Shown here in pieces: positions 61,102 through 64,000 of a DNA stretch of 64,000 nucleotides; within the stretch, counting starts at the first letter, position 1, and each line of letters starts with the position of its first letter. The notes beneath the pieces were generated by a model. It was not told where the DNA came from. It did no database searches and worked only from the letters and a program-made list of their open reading frames with translations. This DNA is from Kiloniella majae (GTDB lineage: Bacteria > Pseudomonadota > Alphaproteobacteria > Kiloniellales > Kiloniellaceae). The stretch lies in assembly GCF_002118315.1 (NCBI RefSeq), contig NZ_MTSZ01000003.1, forward strand, positions 558,001 to 622,000. Direction: 5' to 3'. A program made the translations under genes and the position numbers.

Positions 61102-62478
61102 ATGCCTACCTATCACGATGATGATGTTCAATATGATTACGATCTGTTTGTGATCGGTGGGGGATCTGGTGGTGTGCGTGGTGCACGAATGGCCGCAGCC
61201 ACGGGCGCTAAAGTCGCATTGGCAGAAGAGTATCGCTATGGTGGAACATGCGTCATTCGCGGATGTGTGCCCAAGAAACTCTTTTCTTACGCAAGTCATT
61301 TCCACGAAGAGTTTGAAGATGCTGCAGGGTTTGGTTGGTCTGTTGGTGATAGTTCTTTTGACTGGAAAACGCTGATTACCAATAAAGACAAAGAGATTGA
61401 TCGCCTTGAGGACATTTATAAAGGCATTTTAAAAAATGCAAATGTGACAAGGTATGACGGGCGTGCTGTTCTTGAAGATCGACATACCGTGCGTGTTGGC
61501 GATCAAACCTTTACTGCGAATAAGATCCTGTTGGCGCCTGGTGGGCACGTTGTTTTCCCCGAAGGAAAAGGCTGGGAACATGCTATAAGCTCTAATGAAG
61601 CGTTTCATCTGGATGAACTGCCCAAACGCGTGATCGTCTATGGAGGTGGTTATATCGCTGTCGAATTTGCCGGTATTTTCAATGGTCTGGGTTCCGACGT
61701 AACACAAGTTTATCGTGGCGACGCACTTTTACGTGGGTTTGACCGTGATGTTCGGGAATTCCTCGGCACTGAAATGGCGAAAAAGGGCATTGCGCTTGAG
61801 CTTAATCTGACGATTGAGAATATAGAGAAAACAGATGGTGGATTGGAAGTTACCTATTCTGATGGTCGTAAGGTCGAAGTAGACGCTGTTTTCGCGGCGA
61901 CAGGGCGTAAGCCGAATGTCGAAGGACTTGGCCTTGAAAAGGCTGGCGTTGAACTGAACAGCAGAGATGCAATCAAGGTTGATGAATTCTCGCAGACAAC
62001 GGCGAAGAATATCTATGCTGTTGGTGATGTGACCGATCGGATCAATCTGACACCCGTTGCCATTCAGGAAGCAATGGCTTTTGTTGATACTGCCTTTAAG
62101 GGCAAACCCCGCGCGATGGATCATCATAATGTTGCGACCGCTGTCTTTAGCCATCCGCCCGTTTGTACGGTTGGATTAAGCGAAGAACAGGCGCTGGATC
62201 GTTATAGTGATGTCGATGTCTATCAATCTTCTTTCCGTCCCATGAAGCACACTTTGTCCGGCCGTGATGAACGGGCTTTGATGAAGCTGATTGTCGAAAA
62301 ACATGGCAAGAAAGTTGTCGGACTTCATATGGTGGGGGCTGATTCACCTGAAATTGTTCAGGGCTTTGCTGTTGCGATCAAAGCCGGGGCGACGAAGGAT
62401 ATGTTTGACGCAACTGTTGGCATACATCCAACCGCCGCGGAAGAGTTTGTTACAATGCGAGAACCTGTAAAAAAGTAA
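61102..62478 (+). CDS. gor: Glutathione-disulfide reductase
   Basis: 458 residues. FAD motif VIGGGSGGVRGARMAA, redox-active GGTCVIRGCVPKK (C50, C55), NADPH domain with VYGGGYIAVEFAGIFNGLG and an arginine following (VYRGDALLRGFDRDVR), second FAD motif IYAVGDVTDRINLTPVA, and the C-terminal HPTAAEEFVTMRE with the catalytic His. These fit Gor rather than lipoamide dehydrogenase or mercuric reductase. Ribosome site CAGGAG before the ATG. Confidence 0.95.
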   Translation: MPTYHDDDVQYDYDLFVIGGGSGGVRGARMAAATGAKVALAEEYRYGGTCVIRGCVPKKLFSYASHFHEEFEDAAGFGWSVGDSSFDWKTLITNKDKEIDRLEDIYKGILKNANVTRYDGRAVLEDRHTVRVGDQTFTANKILLAPGGHVVFPEGKGWEHAISSNEAFHLDELPKRVIVYGGGYIAVEFAGIFNGLGSDVTQVYRGDALLRGFDRDVREFLGTEMAKKGIALELNLTIENIEKTDGGLEVTYSDGRKVEVDAVFAATGRKPNVEGLGLEKAGVELNSRDAIKVDEFSQTTAKNIYAVGDVTDRINLTPVAIQEAMAFVDTAFKGKPRAMDHHNVATAVFSHPPVCTVGLSEEQALDRYSDVDVYQSSFRPMKHTLSGRDERALMKLIVEKHGKKVVGLHMVGADSPEIVQGFAVAIKAGATKDMFDATVGIHPTAAEEFVTMREPVKK

Positions 62479-62510
62479 ACTTAAAACTAAGCTGACATTT
62501 GGGTACATTT

Positions 62511-62545
62511 AAAAAGGCTGCACGATATTCGCGCAGCCTTTTATT
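62511..62545. terminator. Bidirectional Rho-independent terminator between gor and the hydroxylase gene
   Basis: AAAGGCTGC (62513-62521) pairs with GCAGCCTTT (62533-62541) around ACGATATTCGC, with A before and T after the stem, serving converging genes. Confidence 0.85.
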
Positions 62546-62578
62546 ATTGATTTTCTAAAGAGTTTTTCAGGACCTTAC

Positions 62579-63373
62579 CTATTTAAGAAAAGTCCAGTTT
62601 TTGTAGAAAATACCATTAAAGTTAATAAAGACTGTCTGCATGATTTGCATGAAGACGTTTTGTAACCCTGTGAAGGCCGATGGCCGCAGAACGTCAACAA
62701 AGACACAATAACGTTCATGATCTTCTTCATTGATGGATTGATGCTGGATCGTATCATCAAAAATGAAAAGTGGTTCATCGTGCCAGTAGTGTTTTTTGCC
62801 ATCTACTTCAATATAGATATTATCGCTTTTAATCGGTGTCAGGTTATAAAGAACACGTAACGTCAGGCGTAAGGGGCCAAAATGCAGTGACGTCGATTTC
62901 TTTTTATTAAAGACGGATACGCCGATGGTTTTGATGTAGGTAAATTCCTTGTTAAAGGCAGGAACGGCATCATTGGTGTTTTTGCCATACCATTTGTAAA
63001 ACAACATACCACGGCTCTCACCACCAAGTTGGGCGCGAATGTCGCTGATAATTTCTTCTTTATTATCATCAAATTCTTTGAGGACGCTGGCGATCTCGGC
63101 GCGATGCCCTTCGGGAAAATCATCCAGTTTATATACATATCTGTTCCGATCAGAGATGAGGTCAAGAAACAGGTTGATCGGTGATAAGGCCCAAGTGAGC
63201 ATGCCGTTACCCGTAAAATATTTCTTTGCCAGATCTGCTGTAACCTGATGGTGACGCCCGAGATCCAAAAGCCCCATGATGATAAAGGCAATGGTCAAGA
63301 GGGGGATAAAATAGAGGAGGATCGCCAGCGGAATAATTACTCGTAATAATCTGCTGATCTGTTTTTTACTCAT
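62579..63373 (-). CDS. Aspartyl/asparaginyl beta-hydroxylase-family protein (LpxO-like)
   Basis: 264 residues. The N terminus has one or two TM segments (about 10-36). The 2-oxoglutarate/Fe(II) dioxygenase domain includes LHFGPLRLTLRVLYNLTPI (first His and substrate region), HYWHDEPLFIFDDTIQHQSINEEDHERYCVFVDVLRP (second His and the Arg that binds 2-oxoglutarate). Membrane anchoring together with this domain suits LpxO, the lipid A secondary-acyl hydroxylase, better than a soluble peptide hydroxylase. The lipid target is inferred. Confidence 0.75.
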   Translation of the reverse strand: MSKKQISRLLRVIIPLAILLYFIPLLTIAFIIMGLLDLGRHHQVTADLAKKYFTGNGMLTWALSPINLFLDLISDRNRYVYKLDDFPEGHRAEIASVLKEFDDNKEEIISDIRAQLGGESRGMLFYKWYGKNTNDAVPAFNKEFTYIKTIGVSVFNKKKSTSLHFGPLRLTLRVLYNLTPIKSDNIYIEVDGKKHYWHDEPLFIFDDTIQHQSINEEDHERYCVFVDVLRPSAFTGLQNVFMQIMQTVFINFNGIFYKNWTFLK

Positions 63374-63750
63374 TGAGTGACCCTTAGCTTCTGACCGCTA
63401 ACTACTTGAGTATACTATCTCGGGTAGCTGTATTGGCGGTATGATTTTTAATCTAGCAAATGTTTCTTCTGGGTTTATAGCCTGTCGTCCGTACTGTTTC
63501 AAATGTCAGCAGCTATAAATGCGAATCGCTATCAATTAATCATGAATAGGCTTTGTCGCAAATGAAATTCTAGTGAAATTCGAATTATAAATGCCTATAT
63601 CAAGAGCATCTTCCGTACTGTGGATATGCTTGAGATATGTATTTTTGATGAATATATAAGATAAGTAAGGCTTTGTGCTGGTAAAGGACAGAAAAGACGA
63701 TTAAAACTGTCAAACGTGAAATTATATTGTGTAATTTAGAGGTATTGTAA
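63374..63750. other. Intergenic region before DAHP synthase
   Basis: A 377-bp AT-rich stretch between divergent genes. Apart from a weak imperfect inverted repeat (TATCAAGAGCAT / ATGCTTGAGATA, about 63599-63638) I see no RNA gene, coding frame or clear operator. An AGAGG ribosome site precedes ATG 63751. Confidence 0.45.
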
Positions 63751-64000
63751 ATGAGCGCGAAATGGACACCTAATTCCTGGCGCGCCAAGGATATTCGGCA
63801 GGTGCCCGAATACCCGGATTCTGCTATTGTAGATTCCGTGGAAAAAACCTTGGCGGGTCAACCGCCACTGGTTTTTGCAGGCGAGGCACGCAGACTACGT
63901 AAACAACTTGGTGAAGTGGCCGAAGGCCGCGCCTTCCTGTTACAGGGTGGCGATTGTGCAGAGGCATTTGCCGAGTTCCATCCCGATAATATCCGCGATA
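63751..64000 (+). CDS. Class II 3-deoxy-7-phosphoheptulonate (DAHP) synthase, N-terminal part
   Basis: The first 83 codons are present and the gene runs off the window. [23 protein letters not shown] and [40 protein letters not shown] are diagnostic of class II (plant/AroH-type) DAHP synthase; the Cys in QGGDCAE is a metal ligand. It catalyses the first committed step of the shikimate pathway. Confidence 0.95.
   Translation, partial: MSAKWTPNSWRAKDIRQVPEYPDSAIVDSVEKTLAGQPPLVFAGEARRLRKQLGEVAEGRAFLLQGGDCAEAFAEFHPDNIRD

Noticed and set aside
1-64000. tRNA, rRNA or integrated element boundaries
   Set aside because: No tRNA-like cloverleaf with GGTTCGAATC-type T-loop, no rRNA segment, and no integrase or direct-repeat attachment sites were seen by eye; a tRNAscan run would be decisive.

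Overview
The window looks like chromosome of a free-living, probably marine, alphaproteobacterium of the Rhodospirillales/Kiloniellales/Terasakiella kind. This is an inference from family content: two short PAS_5-type PAS proteins, an alpha-type porin, class I cytochromes c with CKACH haem sites, ubiTUV, and a moderate base composition. No rRNA, tRNA, CRISPR array, insertion sequence or phage gene was recognised.

Layout. 1-5400: end of a probable LysR regulator, a Tat-exported multicopper oxidase, an M24 peptidase plus Asp/Glu-racemase-like pair (EutD/EutA-like), dtd, an OsmC protein and a PAS protein. 5550-9990: yjbQ, mog, then ubiT-ubiU-ubiV (oxygen-independent ubiquinone synthesis) behind a perfect FNR-type box, and a second PAS protein. 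10090-16110: a CoA-transferase, panB, three small proteins of unknown function and a cytoplasmic bisC-type molybdoenzyme. 16120-39900: a surface-adhesion locus (below). 40270-46740: two paralogous cytochromes c, gph, glmU-glmS, a Nudix hydrolase and a GNAT acetyltransferase. 46930-53610: a frameshifted FlaR-like P-loop kinase, then an ugp-type ABC importer operon with a DeoR repressor and an EEP-family phosphodiesterase. 53860-64000: LysR and degenerate LuxR-type regulators, porin, succinate-semialdehyde dehydrogenase, YceI, a medium-chain reductase, glutathione reductase, an AspH/LpxO-like hydroxylase, and the start of a class II DAHP synthase.

The most interesting region is 16.1-39.9 kb, a Lap-type biofilm adhesin system. 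A 4265-residue type I secreted protein has an N-terminal retention module, a TAAG di-alanine site (residues 137-140), about 15 DUF5801/T1SS-143-like repeats, a VWA domain and a short RTX tail. Facing it is a minus-strand gene row: a LapB-type ABC exporter, a LapC/HlyD fusion protein, a LapG-type cysteine protease, a membrane PAS/HD-GYP protein and an S1 protease. No LapD-like GGDEF-EAL receptor is present in the window. The gene next to lapG instead encodes a transmembrane protein whose HD-GYP domain has lost the HD pair (now SQ), one His of the HHE motif and an Asp. It is therefore a candidate non-catalytic c-di-GMP receptor that could do LapD's job. An active S1 protease and a paralogous pseudoprotease lacking His and Ser lie on either side of the adhesin gene. 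Inside the adhesin gene is an exact 567-bp tandem duplication (190-codon period).

Other regulatory signals worth noting are matched palindromes upstream of the DeoR gene and upstream of the importer genes (AATGTAA-N6-TTACATT core), the FNR box at ubiT, and a long inverted repeat ahead of the type I exporter row.
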